Of a DNA stretch of 64,000 bases, positions 8,001 to 15,242 are shown piece after piece. The stretch is from Streptomyces sp. SKN60. Its GTDB lineage: Bacteria; Actinomycetota; Actinomycetes; Streptomycetales; Streptomycetaceae. The translations under genes and the position numbers were made by a program. The stretch's first letter is position 1, and the number at the start of each line of letters is the position of its first letter. The DNA is taken from contig NZ_JAHTMW010000005.1 of the NCBI RefSeq assembly GCF_026236535.1, forward strand, positions 124,001 to 188,000, read 5' to 3'. The notes below the pieces were generated by a model, which searched no databases, had not been told where the DNA came from, and worked only from the letters and a program-made list of their open reading frames with translations.

Positions 8001-8829
8001 CGGGAAGGTCGCGTTCTACAACAAGAACGGGTCCGTCGATCTGATCGCGGATGTCGCCGGCTACTACGTCACCGACGGCTCGGGCGCCACGTACCAGCCC
8101 GTCACCCCCAACCGCCTGATGGACACCCGGTCCGGGCTCGGGGTCGCCAAGGCGAAGGTCGGGGCGGGGCAGAGCGTCGACCTCCAGGTGACCGGTAAGG
8201 GCGGGGTGCCGGCGAGCGGGGTGACGGCCGTGGTCATGAACGTGACCGCGACCGGGCCGACGGCGGGGAGCTTCGTGTCCGTGTATCCGTCGGGGACGGC
8301 TCGTACGTCCGCGTCGAACCTGAACTTCACGGCCGGGCAGACGATCCCCAACCTCGTCGTCGTCCCCGTCGGCGCGGACGGCAAGGTGACCTTCTACAAC
8401 AAGAACGGGTCCGTGGACCTGATCGCCGACGTGGCCGGTTACTTCACCATGGACGCGACGGGATCCGCCTACAAGCCGATGGCCCCGACCCGGCTCATGG
8501 ACACCCGGAGCGGGCTCGGGGTGCCGAAGGCGAAGGTCGGGCCGGACGGGACGGTCACGCTGGTGGTGGCCGGGCAGGGCGGGATACCGGCGACCGGGGT
8601 GACGGCCGTGGTCATGAACGTGACGGCGGTCGCGCCGACGGCGGGCAGCTTCGTGGCCGTCTTCCCGGACGGGACGCAGCGCACCTCCGCGTCGAACCTG
8701 AACTTCACCGCCGGGACCACGATCCCCAACCTCGTCGTGGTGCCCGTGGTGAACGGGAAGGTGAGTTTCTACAACAAGAACGGGTCCGTGGATCTGCTGG
8801 CGGATGTCGCCGGCTACTACGTCTCCTAG
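5032..8829 (+). CDS. Large secreted protein with three C-terminal repeats
   Basis: A 1,265-residue exported protein. Residues 1-35 are a Sec signal peptide with a leucine-rich core and a likely cleavage after TAWA. Residues about 45-860 contain successive beta-rich, cysteine-paired segments of roughly 100 residues without a family I recognise. Residues about 894-1265 are three repeats of 126 residues, each starting near RLMDTRSGLG and ending with FYNKNGSVDL and ADVAGYY. Similar modules occur at the ends of other secreted actinobacterial proteins. No LPXTG motif or C-terminal anchor is seen, so it is probably released or bound non-covalently. The ATG at 5032 has GGGGGGACCGGA in front. A strong terminator follows. 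No enzymatic motif is visible. Confidence 0.8.
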   Translation: MFHSVLSRARSLPLALFLLLSLLLALIAPAGTAWAAPVQPAGGAEGEECAVLQLAGFGSAEGRVPIPEVSAGGSTCFTVDTTRPGLHRVLVETDPHIMRAVMLDGTTAVTCIDGDSFGEVMSCPLPRAGSYTLRLTNYSSDPAHGFVSVFPLATTDGCAPETGTSWDLPPITGVVEHSLEAVCHPFAARPGERVQTNFAGSGIDYQWITDETGADICDRRSSSGCVLPGDGPYRVIGHTRPWNTAYPHTYELTVRRYSDPVPCATVPIGSYGSAPSQQDPPAPCKTFSVPAAGAYSIMLARDAFTDSSVYDRAGERRCGKEEYCSLAAPGPYTVFTNKPLLVLDATATEGCTPAVFGANTGSFAALGERDCFLLPYPAGAKIAAIADIAQPYVSRVMVVDANGASVCDDYRNSGACTLTGQAPFRVLVDAQDTSYATASPYPGGSYTVRLYRLDGPNTCAVLPSGDFTPTSPAVLLDLTAQTSHCLRIPAADHAAKEIFQTVRTTDGWNSTLAYTVFDEQGREVCARGRQYDGWQVCALAPGVAHTVIAVGNGGHIVYDLSRKDITATARGCESTPATAAGGPSYESTPAPQGVLRCRQVTAADAGDVIHLNVRDGLDNVTHAAYRPDGSTACYPSRSACSPRGSTRYQVVFAGDRYGAVKPTAYHFDAVRVATSAGPAPECAKAVNVSYGYGPVTGVLDEQHSTTCAALPTFAGDTFEARISDTVRGYYPPIPSLIGLAGGASCEDMRPGYTCSVGGTAGTAQPTVLILGMPERAADSTYSAELVCTRNVCGADKVSFTDVAPRAGASDTMALVTMTGTALKADHKVRIEHPSGARVEGRTVSVAADRRSLVAEFDLTGAPVGIWTLSAVDGEKVFPLGSFTVVKTSAAGLGSFKALTPARLMDTRSGLGVPKGRVGPGGTVTLPVTGRQGIPSAGVSAVVLNVTATGPTAGSFVSVYPSGTARASASNLNFTAGQTIPNLVVVPVGADGKVAFYNKNGSVDLIADVAGYYVTDGSGATYQPVTPNRLMDTRSGLGVAKAKVGAGQSVDLQVTGKGGVPASGVTAVVMNVTATGPTAGSFVSVYPSGTARTSASNLNFTAGQTIPNLVVVPVGADGKVTFYNKNGSVDLIADVAGYFTMDATGSAYKPMAPTRLMDTRSGLGVPKAKVGPDGTVTLVVAGQGGIPATGVTAVVMNVTAVAPTAGSFVAVFPDGTQRTSASNLNFTAGTTIPNLVVVPVVNGKVSFYNKNGSVDLLADVAGYYVS
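7711..8829 (+). repeat. Three tandem 378-bp coding repeats
   Basis: The marker ATGGACAC (MDT of the repeat) occurs at 7741, 8119 and 8497, exactly 378 bp (126 codons) apart. Long stretches such as ATCCCCAACCTCGTCGT and TACAACAAGAACGGGTC are identical in all three units, which suggests recent duplication or ongoing gene conversion. The third unit is shorter by one residue (VVNGK for VGADGK). Confidence 0.9.
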
Positions 8830-8845
8830 GACCTGACACATAACT

Positions 8846-8879
8846 CGGGGGCCGCGGCGAGTTCTCGCCGCGGCCCCCG
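8846..8879. terminator. Bidirectional terminator hairpin
   Basis: A 15-bp perfect GC-rich stem (8846-8860 with 8865-8879) and a 4-nt loop lie between the convergent ends of the secreted-protein gene and the SIS-domain gene. The stem is U-tail-poor, as is common in Streptomyces. Confidence 0.8.
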
Positions 8880-8905
8880 GTGCGTTTCCGGTCTCAGTGG
8901 CGGAA

Positions 8906-9661
8906 TCAGTGGCGGAAGAAGATGCGGTCGCCGTACTCGGTCATCACGCGGCCGTTCCACTCGTGGCCGCCGTCCACGTTGCCCGAGCGAAGCAGCGGCG
9001 GCTCGATGCCGAGGCGGACCAGCTCCTCGGCGGCGGCGGCCATGGTGGCCTGCATGAGGGCGCTGGTGACGACGGTCGAGGCGGGGGCGAAGGGGGCCTC
9101 GATGCCCTCGTGGGTGAGTTCGGCGTCGCCGATCGCGATCTTGGAGTCGAGGACGATGTCGCAGTGGTCCTTGAGATAGGTACCGGAGACGTGCCGGGAC
9201 TTCGTCTCCGTGGCGTACGCGACCGAGGTCACGCCGATCACGGTGAGGCCGAGGGCGCGCGCGTTCATCGCCATCTCGACTGGCAGGGCGTTGCGGCCGG
9301 ACAGGGAGATGATGATCAGGACGTCGCCGGCCCGGGCCGGGGAGGAGTCCAGGACCGCGCCGGCCAGGCCGTCGACCCGCTCCAGGGCGGAGCCGAGGGT
9401 CGCAGGCATCACGTCGACGCCGACGACGCCGGGCACGGCGAGCAGGTTCATCAGGGCCAGGCCGCCGGCCCGGTAGACCACGTCCTGGGCGGCGAGCGAG
9501 GAGTGCCCCGCGCCGAACGCGAAGAGCCGGCCGCCCGCCGCGACGGCCTCGGCGATGGCCGTGCCCGCGGCCGCGATGTCGTCCGCGTCCTCGTCCCGCA
9601 CCTTCTGGAGCAGGCCGATCGCGGCGTCGAAGAACTGTCCGGCCAGCTTGCTCTCGCCCAT
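8906..9661 (-). CDS. SIS-domain sugar-phosphate-binding protein (UPF0309 type)
   Basis: A 251-residue protein with one sugar isomerase (SIS) domain. It shows GGRLFAFGAGHSS near residue 40 and DVLIIISLSGRNALPVEMA near 115, the phosphosugar-binding serine-rich loops. Members are thought to bind or isomerise phosphorylated amino sugars; the exact substrate is unknown. I chose the ATG at 9661 because AAGGAG lies 8 nt upstream, rather than an in-frame extension to 9724 rich in Arg and Pro. It is divergent from dmdR1 by 150 bp, the same order as in S. coelicolor as far as I recall. Confidence 0.8.
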   Translation of the reverse strand: MGESKLAGQFFDAAIGLLQKVRDEDADDIAAAGTAIAEAVAAGGRLFAFGAGHSSLAAQDVVYRAGGLALMNLLAVPGVVGVDVMPATLGSALERVDGLAGAVLDSSPARAGDVLIIISLSGRNALPVEMAMNARALGLTVIGVTSVAYATETKSRHVSGTYLKDHCDIVLDSKIAIGDAELTHEGIEAPFAPASTVVTSALMQATMAAAAEELVRLGIEPPLLRSGNVDGGHEWNGRVMTEYGDRIFFRH

Positions 9662-9811
9662 GGCGGCGGCTCCTTCTCGTCGTGGTCGCCGATCACGGTG
9701 CGGTCTGGACCATTGCTCTGTCAATACCGCCTCGCACCGACGAGCCCCGGTTGTAGGTGGGATGCGTCAGAATTGGTGCAGGGCCAGCGCACGACTCATC
9801 GAGGGGCACGT

Positions 9812-10504
9812 ATGTCCGGACTGATCGACACCACGGAGATGTATCTCCGCACCATCCTTGAGCTCGAGGAAGAAGGTGTGGTCCCCATGCGCGCCCGGAT
9901 CGCCGAGCGGCTGGACCAGAGCGGTCCGACCGTGAGCCAGACCGTGGCCCGCATGGAGCGCGACGGCCTGGTGGCCGTCGCGAGCGACCGCCACCTGGAG
10001 CTCACGGACGAGGGCCGCCGCCTGGCCACCCGGGTGATGCGCAAGCACCGGCTGGCCGAGTGCCTGCTCGTCGACGTGATCGGTCTGGAGTGGGAGCAGG
10101 TCCACGCCGAGGCCTGCCGCTGGGAGCACGTGATGAGCGAGGCCGTGGAGCGCCGCGTCCTGGAGCTCCTCCGCCACCCGACGGAGTCGCCGTACGGCAA
10201 CCCGATCCCGGGCCTGGAGGAGCTGGGCGAGAAGGCCGAGGCGGAGTCCTTCCTCGACGACTCGATGGTCTCGCTCGCCGACCTGGAGGCCGGCGGCGAG
10301 GGCAAGACCGTGATCGTCCGCCGCATCGGCGAGCCGATCCAGACGGACGCCCAGCTGATGTACACGCTGCGGCGCGCGGGCGTGCAGCCCGGTTCCGTGG
10401 TGTCGGTGACGGAGTCGCCGGGCGGTGTCCTCGTGGGCAGCAGCGGCGAGGCCGCCGAGCTGGACAGCGAGGTCGCGGCGCACGTCTTCGTCGCCAAGCG
10501 CTGA
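9812..10504 (+). CDS. dmdR1: DtxR-family iron-dependent repressor
   Basis: A 230-residue DtxR/IdeR-type regulator that, with Fe(II) bound, represses siderophore and other iron genes. The winged helix covers residues 1-65 (RIAERLDQSGPTVSQTVARM), followed by the dimer and metal domain with MRKHRLAECLLVDVIG and EACRWEHVMSEAVERR, whose Cys, Glu and His are metal ligands in DtxR. The PYGNPIPGLEELG segment is characteristic, and a C-terminal SH3-like domain covers about 150-230. Length and sequence fit DmdR1 of S. coelicolor. ATG at 9812 has GAGGGG upstream. I see no iron box in its own promoter. The stop opens a 12-bp tandem repeat. Confidence 0.92.
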   Translation: MSGLIDTTEMYLRTILELEEEGVVPMRARIAERLDQSGPTVSQTVARMERDGLVAVASDRHLELTDEGRRLATRVMRKHRLAECLLVDVIGLEWEQVHAEACRWEHVMSEAVERRVLELLRHPTESPYGNPIPGLEELGEKAEAESFLDDSMVSLADLEAGGEGKTVIVRRIGEPIQTDAQLMYTLRRAGVQPGSVVSVTESPGGVLVGSSGEAAELDSEVAAHVFVAKR

Positions 10505-10537
10505 CGCCGAGGCTGACGCCGAGGCTGACGCCGGGCC
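10502..10537. repeat. 12-bp tandem repeat starting at the dmdR1 stop
   Basis: TGACGCCGAGGC is repeated, giving in-frame TGA codons at 10502, 10514 and 10526. The 12-bp period keeps the frame, so readthrough would meet two more stops. Confidence 0.85.
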
Positions 10538-10829
10538 AGGTGCCGCCGAGGGCTGACGCCAGGCGGCCGGGTGCCACGGGCCGGCTGCGAAGGGCGGCGC
10601 CCCGCGCGTTGCCGCCCGGCCCGCTGCGGCCCCGGCGCCCCGACCCGGTTGCCGCCCGGCGCACGGCGCGCGGCGCCGCCTCGCGCCCGGACGCGTTGAC
10701 GCGCCCCGTTGACGCGCCCGGTTCACGCCGGGCCCGTTTTACGGCGGAATCGCCACGCCCGCAGGCCCTCCCGTGCCACGCTGGTGCGATGAGGGTCGTC
10801 GCCCATGAGACGAGGGACGAGACGAAGAA

Positions 10830-10853
10830 CCCCGGCGCCCGCAGGCGCCGGGG
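10830..10853 (+). terminator. Hairpin terminator
   Basis: CCCCGGCGCC (10830-10839), a 4-nt loop, then GGCGCCGGGG (10844-10853): a perfect 10-bp stem about 325 bp downstream of dmdR1. It insulates dmdR1 from the hydrolase gene. Confidence 0.75.
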
Positions 10854-11021
10854 TCCGTCCTCCCCTGTGCTGACCCGGAGCCCCGAGCTCCCAGGGTCAA
10901 TCCCCTCGGACCGTTTTCCCCGAGCGGTCCGCCTCCCGCAAAAGATCTCCCCTCGGCCGCAGCCGTCAATCCTTGAGCGCTGTCACTCGAACGTGGGGTG
11001 TTGAGCGGCAGAAGCGCATTT

Positions 11022-11037
11022 TCGAATACAGGTTCGA
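11022..11037. promoter_or_regulatory. LexA/SOS-like box
   Basis: TCGAAT-ACAG-GTTCGA differs at one base from the actinobacterial LexA consensus TCGAAC-N4-GTTCGA. It lies about 31 bp upstream of the hydrolase start and overlaps a likely -10 region, with TTGAGC at 11001-11006 as a possible -35, an arrangement suited to repression. Confidence 0.6.
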
Positions 11038-11068
11038 TAGTCTGGCGCAGTTCCACGGGAAAGAGGGG

Positions 11069-11935
11069 GTGCCGAGCAGCATGGTGCGACGACTCGACGT
11101 CACGGGAGCCGACGGCGTACGCCTGGCGGCCTGGGACTTCACGGAACGGACGGCACCGCAGACCGGGCCGGGCGTGTTACTGCTCCACGGGTTGATGGGC
11201 CGTGCCTCCCACTGGGCCCCGGCGGCCGGCCGGCTCGCGGCCCGGCACCGCACGATCGCCCTCGACCAGCGCGGCCACGGCGCGAGCGAGAAGCCCGTGT
11301 CCGGCCCCTTCACGCGCGAGGCGTACGTCGCGGACGCGCTCGCCGCCGTCGAGCGGCTCGGGCTCGGCCCGGTGACCCTCGTCGGGCACTCCATGGGCGC
11401 CCTCACCGCCTGGCAGCTGGCCGCCGAGCACCCCGACCTGGTGCACGCGCTCGTCATCTGCGACATGCGGGCCTCCGCGCTCGGCGCGGCCTCGCAGCGC
11501 GAGTGGCAGGACTGGTTCCGCCGCTGGCCGACCCCGTTCCCCTCCCTCGACGCCGTCCGCCAGTGGTTCGGCGAGGACGACCCGTGGGTGGAGCGCCCGA
11601 ACCCGGCCCGTGGCGCCTTCTTCGCCGAGGTGATGACCGAGCGGCCCGACGGCGGCTGGGGCCCGGTCTTCGACCCCGCCCAGATGCTCACCTCCCGCGA
11701 GACCTGGGTCCACGACGCCCACTGGGACTCGCTCGCCCAGGTCCGCTGCCCCACCCTCGTCGTCCGCGGCCTCGACGGCGAACTGGGCCGCGCCGAGGCC
11801 CAGGAGATGGTCAGGGTGTTGCCCCACGGGGCGTACGCGGAGATCCCCGACGCCGGCCACCTCCTCCACTACGAGCACGCCGACGCGTGGTGGGAGGCCG
11901 TCGCCCCGTTCCTGAACGGCGTCCTCACCTCATGA
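11069..11935 (+). CDS. Alpha/beta hydrolase
   Basis: About 288 residues of alpha/beta-hydrolase fold. It has the oxyanion-loop HGLMG near residue 45, the nucleophile elbow GHSMGA near 108, a catalytic Asp candidate in VVRGLDGELG and a C-terminal His in DAGHLLHYEH. The substrate is not predictable. The start is uncertain: GTG 11069 (GGGA 8 nt upstream) or ATG 11081. The promoter carries an SOS-like box, so DNA-damage control is possible. The stop lies inside a 16-bp duplication. A short gap separates it from the next codirectional gene, which has its own region. Confidence 0.8.
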   Translation: MPSSMVRRLDVTGADGVRLAAWDFTERTAPQTGPGVLLLHGLMGRASHWAPAAGRLAARHRTIALDQRGHGASEKPVSGPFTREAYVADALAAVERLGLGPVTLVGHSMGALTAWQLAAEHPDLVHALVICDMRASALGAASQREWQDWFRRWPTPFPSLDAVRQWFGEDDPWVERPNPARGAFFAEVMTERPDGGWGPVFDPAQMLTSRETWVHDAHWDSLAQVRCPTLVVRGLDGELGRAEAQEMVRVLPHGAYAEIPDAGHLLHYEHADAWWEAVAPFLNGVLTS

Positions 11936-11963
11936 CGGCCCCGGTCGATGACGGCCCCGGTGG
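11932..11963. repeat. 16-bp direct duplication across a stop codon
   Basis: ATGACGGCCCCGGTCG (11932-11947) is followed at once by a second, nearly identical copy (11948-11963). The first contains the hydrolase stop TGA at 11933-11935. The period is not a multiple of three. Confidence 0.8.
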
Positions 11964-12005
11964 GCGTGATCGACAGGGCTGCCGCGCCCATACGATGATC
12001 GTTCC

Positions 12006-12872
12006 ATGACAAGCAGACTTCCGGTGGGGCCCACCCGCCGTACGGTCCTGATCGCGGCGGGTGCGGCGGGCGCCGCGTCCGCCGTGCTGACGTCCGGGCC
12101 GGCCGCTGCCGCCCCCGCGCCGCCCCGTACCGGCGACAACCCCGTCGTACGGGAGAACCGGAATCCCGGCTCCGGCCGCTGGATCATCGGCGCCAAGGAG
12201 ACCCGCGGGGTGGACCTCCGCCGGCCCCAGATCCAGGGCCGCCCCGCCTCCGCGTCCGTCGCGCCCGGCGAGACCCTCACCCTCCACCTGTCGGCGACGA
12301 CCACCGCCCGCACCGCCCGTACCTGCGAGATCGAGATCCACCGCTTCGGGTTCTACGGCGGCGAGCGCTCCCGCCTCCTCCACACGGCCGCCGAGGTCCC
12401 CGTCGACCGCCCCTGGCGGCTGCCCGTCCCCGGCACCTGGGTGTCCGGCGTCTTCCTCGCCGTCCTCACCGCCGACGGCTACCGCGCCTACGCCCCCTTC
12501 GTCGTCCGCGAACCCGCCCGCTGCTCCGACGTCCTCGCCGTCGTCCCCCTCGCCTACCCGGGCCCGCGCCCCCACCCCGGCCTCGGCATGCCCGCGGCCT
12601 TCGGCGCCGAGGTCAGCGCCTACCGCTGGCTGGAGGAGGCCGGTTACGACGTCACGTACGCCACCGAGGAGGACGTACGGGCCCGCCGGGTCGACCCGCG
12701 CCGCCACCGCGCCGTCGTCCACTCCTCGGCCGCCGTCCCCGGATCCGTGGCGCTGCGCCGCCCGCTGGCCCTGGCCGAGCCCGGCCACATCGACCCGGAG
12801 GCCCGCCGGCAGGCCGCCGCGCTCCTCGACGGCGTGCTGCCGGCCGGGCGCCGCGCCACCACGCCCTCGTGA
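12006..12872 (+). CDS. Tat-exported DMFase-beta-like protein, C-terminally short
   Basis: A 288-residue protein with a twin-arginine signal (PTRRTVLIAAG, Ala-rich core, AAAAP cleavage region near residue 40). Residues about 55-235 match the start of the N,N-dimethylformamidase beta-subunit-like family: a beta-sandwich region (HRFGFYGGERSRLLH), then SAYRWLEEAGYDVTYATEEDV. In this family the next part normally continues into a glutamine amidotransferase-like half with a GHDEYWS-type motif. Here the sequence diverges after RRHRAVV and ends within about 50 residues. It may be a deleted relic or a naturally short variant. Enzyme activity is doubtful. Confidence 0.6.
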   Translation: MTSRLPVGPTRRTVLIAAGAAGAASAVLTSGPAAAAPAPPRTGDNPVVRENRNPGSGRWIIGAKETRGVDLRRPQIQGRPASASVAPGETLTLHLSATTTARTARTCEIEIHRFGFYGGERSRLLHTAAEVPVDRPWRLPVPGTWVSGVFLAVLTADGYRAYAPFVVREPARCSDVLAVVPLAYPGPRPHPGLGMPAAFGAEVSAYRWLEEAGYDVTYATEEDVRARRVDPRRHRAVVHSSAAVPGSVALRRPLALAEPGHIDPEARRQAAALLDGVLPAGRRATTPS

Positions 12873-12897
12873 GTCGGAGCACCTGCCGCTTGCGAAA

Positions 12898-12929
12898 TGC
12901 TTGACTCAGAGCAAGTATTGGGTCAAGCA
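12898..12929. promoter_or_regulatory. Probable MarR operator
   Basis: TGCTTGAC (12898-12905) and GTCAAGCA (12922-12929) form perfect 8-bp inverted arms around a 16-nt spacer, 25 bp upstream of the MarR-GNAT gene. The left arm also includes a TTGACT -35-like hexamer. This is the expected layout for autorepression. Confidence 0.6.
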
Positions 12930-12953
12930 ATTCGTGGGGAAGAGGGTGGAACC

Positions 12954-13889
12954 ATGGGTGGCCTGGACGACATCGAGGCGGCGGTGTCCGAGGTGCGGGA
13001 GTTCAACCGCGTGTACACCCGGCTCATCGGCGCGCTGGACTACCCGGAGAAGCTCCGCACCCCGTACTCCCTCACCGAGGCGCGGGTGCTTTACGAGCTC
13101 GCGCGCCGCGACCGCACCCACGTCCAGAGCATCCGCCAGGATCTGGGGCTAGCGGCGTCGCACCTGAGCCGGATGCTCAGCCGGTTCGAGGAGCAGGGGC
13201 TGATCACCCGGGAGCGGTACGCCGACGACGCGCGCCACCATCAGGTCCGGCTGACCGAGGCCGGGCGGGCCGCGGCGGCCGAGCTGGACGAGCGGTCCAA
13301 GGAGGCCATTTCCGACCTGCTGCGCGGCCGCGGCGGGGTCAGGATCCGGAATCTGACCGAGGCGCTGCGCACGGTGCGCGCCACGCTCACCGGCCCGCCC
13401 GCCCGGTCGGAGATCCGGCTGCGCGAGCCGGCCCCCGGGGAGCTGGGGTGGATCGTCCAGGCGCACGGGGCGCTGTACGCCCGGGAGTTCGGCTGGGACG
13501 CCGACTTCGAGGCCCTGGTGGCGCGGATCGTCGCCGACTTCGCCGAGGACCATGACCCGCTCCTTGAGCGGGTGTGGATCGCCGAGCTGGACGGCAGACC
13601 GGTCGGCAGCGTGATGTGCGTACGGGACGCGGCTCCGGACACCGCCCGGCTGCGGCTGCTCCTGCTGGACCCGGCGGCGCGCGGATACGGGCTCGGGGAC
13701 CGACTCGTCCACACGTGCATCCAGTTCGCGCGGGAGGCCGGCTACCGCGAGCTGGTGCTGTGGACCAACGACGTGCTCGCCGCCGCGCGCAAGATCTACA
13801 CCCGGGCCGGCTTCGAGCTCGTCGCGGAGAAGCCACACCACAGCTATGGCCAGGACTTGGTGGGCCAGGACTGGCGCCTGACGCTGTAG
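12954..13889 (+). CDS. MarR regulator fused to GNAT acetyltransferase
   Basis: A 311-residue fusion. Residues 1-145 are a MarR winged helix (TPYSLTEARVLYELARRD, LSRMLSRFEEQGLITRER, then the wing). Residues about 155-310 are a GNAT domain, with the acetyl-CoA-binding LLLLDPAARGYGLGDRLVH and the ARKIYTRAGFELV end motif. The known MarR-GNAT class uses the acetyltransferase part on a small molecule or protein; the substrate here is unknown. ATG 12954 follows GGTGGA. The promoter holds a perfect inverted repeat, so it probably represses itself. Confidence 0.85.
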   Translation: MGGLDDIEAAVSEVREFNRVYTRLIGALDYPEKLRTPYSLTEARVLYELARRDRTHVQSIRQDLGLAASHLSRMLSRFEEQGLITRERYADDARHHQVRLTEAGRAAAAELDERSKEAISDLLRGRGGVRIRNLTEALRTVRATLTGPPARSEIRLREPAPGELGWIVQAHGALYAREFGWDADFEALVARIVADFAEDHDPLLERVWIAELDGRPVGSVMCVRDAAPDTARLRLLLLDPAARGYGLGDRLVHTCIQFAREAGYRELVLWTNDVLAAARKIYTRAGFELVAEKPHHSYGQDLVGQDWRLTL

Positions 13890-13920
13890 GACAGCATCCG
13901 GGCCGTCACCCCTCCCGGTC

Positions 13921-15150
13921 TCAGCAGAGCCAGAAGGAGAAGTCGCCGCCGACCCAGCCGACCAGGTTCCGCTCGTCGAAGAGGGTCACCGCGCCGTCGG
14001 TCGTCACCTCGAACCGCACGGTCTGCGTGTCCCCGTCCACCGCACCCCCGCTCACCACGCCGACCAGCCGCTGCGTCCGGTGCGGCCGGGCCTGCGGCGG
14101 CAGCACGAACAGCGTCTCCGTCTGCCCCCACGCGGGAACGGTGGTGGACGGCGGCACGGGCTTCTTCGACAGCGAGAAGTGCACGTGCACCTGGTCGCCC
14201 GATATCCGGTACTGCGGGTCGTAGTTGGCGCTGTTCGGCTGGTAGAGCGCGGTGTCGTACGGGACCTTCACCCACGGGTTCGTGCCCGCGTGCGGGAAGC
14301 GCGCGATGTTGATCTGCCGCCCGGTCGCGGGCTTGGCGGCGATGCCGAAGGCGACGGTGCCGGGTGAGCCGACCGGGTCGCCGGGCGTGCCCACGTACGT
14401 GCAGAGCCCTTCCGGCTCCCGGTTGTTGAGCCCGGGGAAGTCCCTGAGCAGGACGGACTGCAGCTGGACGCCGGTCGCCCAGTCCGTGCAGGTCACGGTC
14501 GCGTTGTCGACCTCCTGCTGGCCGTAGTACTGGTACAGGTGGCCGTCCAGGCTGGTGTAGCCCTGAAGGGTCTTCCCGGAGGGGCCGAAGGCCACCGTCT
14601 GCAGCGGAGTGAACGTTCCGGCAGCGGCGGCCGCCAGGTCGTAGCGGTCATAGCCGCCGGAGGCGGTGCCGGACGACTTGTCGTCCGACTGCCAGCGGAA
14701 GATCAGCTCGTTCCGGGTCGGGTCGATCTTCGCCGAGACCCGGAAGACACCGGTGCGCGGCCGGAAGGTGGTGACGGACGAGGCGGAGACGTCCACCTCG
14801 GTGCCGGGGGTGTTGCTGCCGGGCACGTACGGTACGCGGGCCAGTGCCGTCGCCCAGCCGCCGTCCGGCAGGGCGTCGGTCCAGACGTGGACCCCGGTGG
14901 GGGTCTGCTCGACCCCCAGGCTCACCCCGTGCCCCGAGTTGACGAGGTACATCGCGTCCTTGGGGGTCCCGTCCACGGTGTACCGCGAAATGATGACGCG
15001 GGTCTCGTTCCCCGGCGTGCCGTCGCTCTGCGACACGTACCAGAGCTGGTCGACCGGGTCCCAGTAGATCGCCTGCGCGACGGCCGCCTCGGTGGCGAGC
15101 GGCGCGCCGGCGACGAGGACCGGTCTGACGGGGGAAGCGAGCTTGATCAC
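13921..15150 (-). CDS. Beta-propeller-like protein (TagC/P68-RBP-like)
   Basis: About 409 residues, rich in beta-strand and aromatic motifs such as YWDPVDQLWYVSQSDG, GYTSLDGHLYQYYG and FSLSKKPVPP. This resembles the cytosolic beta-propeller proteins that Streptomyces annotations call teichoic acid biosynthesis protein C, related to phage receptor-binding propellers. I see no signal peptide. I chose the GTG at 15150 because GAGGAG lies about 7 nt upstream; a GTG at 15174 is in frame. It is alone between a terminator upstream and the convergent MarR-GNAT gene. Function unknown; the family call is tentative. Confidence 0.55.
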   Translation of the reverse strand: MIKLASPVRPVLVAGAPLATEAAVAQAIYWDPVDQLWYVSQSDGTPGNETRVIISRYTVDGTPKDAMYLVNSGHGVSLGVEQTPTGVHVWTDALPDGGWATALARVPYVPGSNTPGTEVDVSASSVTTFRPRTGVFRVSAKIDPTRNELIFRWQSDDKSSGTASGGYDRYDLAAAAAGTFTPLQTVAFGPSGKTLQGYTSLDGHLYQYYGQQEVDNATVTCTDWATGVQLQSVLLRDFPGLNNREPEGLCTYVGTPGDPVGSPGTVAFGIAAKPATGRQINIARFPHAGTNPWVKVPYDTALYQPNSANYDPQYRISGDQVHVHFSLSKKPVPPSTTVPAWGQTETLFVLPPQARPHRTQRLVGVVSGGAVDGDTQTVRFEVTTDGAVTLFDERNLVGWVGGDFSFWLC

Positions 15151-15186
15151 GTACGACTCCTCGGACGGTGACACTGAAAACGATCA

Positions 15187-15217
15187 GGAACCACCGAGCC
15201 TAAGGCCCGGCGGTTCC
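15187..15217 (-). terminator. Hairpin between DUF397 and propeller genes
   Basis: GGAACC-A-CCG pairs with CGG-C-GGTTCC around a central GCCTAAGGC segment, giving an imperfect but GC-rich stem just downstream of the DUF397 gene. Confidence 0.6.
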
Positions 15218-15242
15218 CGGTCGTCGGGGAGTCGTCCCCGCG

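Larger units (their letters stand above)
10505..11068. other. 564-bp gap between dmdR1 and the hydrolase gene
   Basis: Extremely GC-rich in its left half, with no plausible gene. It holds the 12-bp repeat at the dmdR1 stop, further degenerate GACGCG-rich repeats around 10690-10730, a perfect hairpin terminator at 10830-10853, and at its right end a promoter overlapped by an SOS-like box. Confidence 0.7.

Noticed and set aside
5098..8841. A 1,247-codon minus-strand open frame opposite the large secreted protein gene
   Set aside because: No stops because of high GC; Arg/His/Gly-rich with no family features, while the plus strand has a signal peptide, cysteine pairs and repeats.
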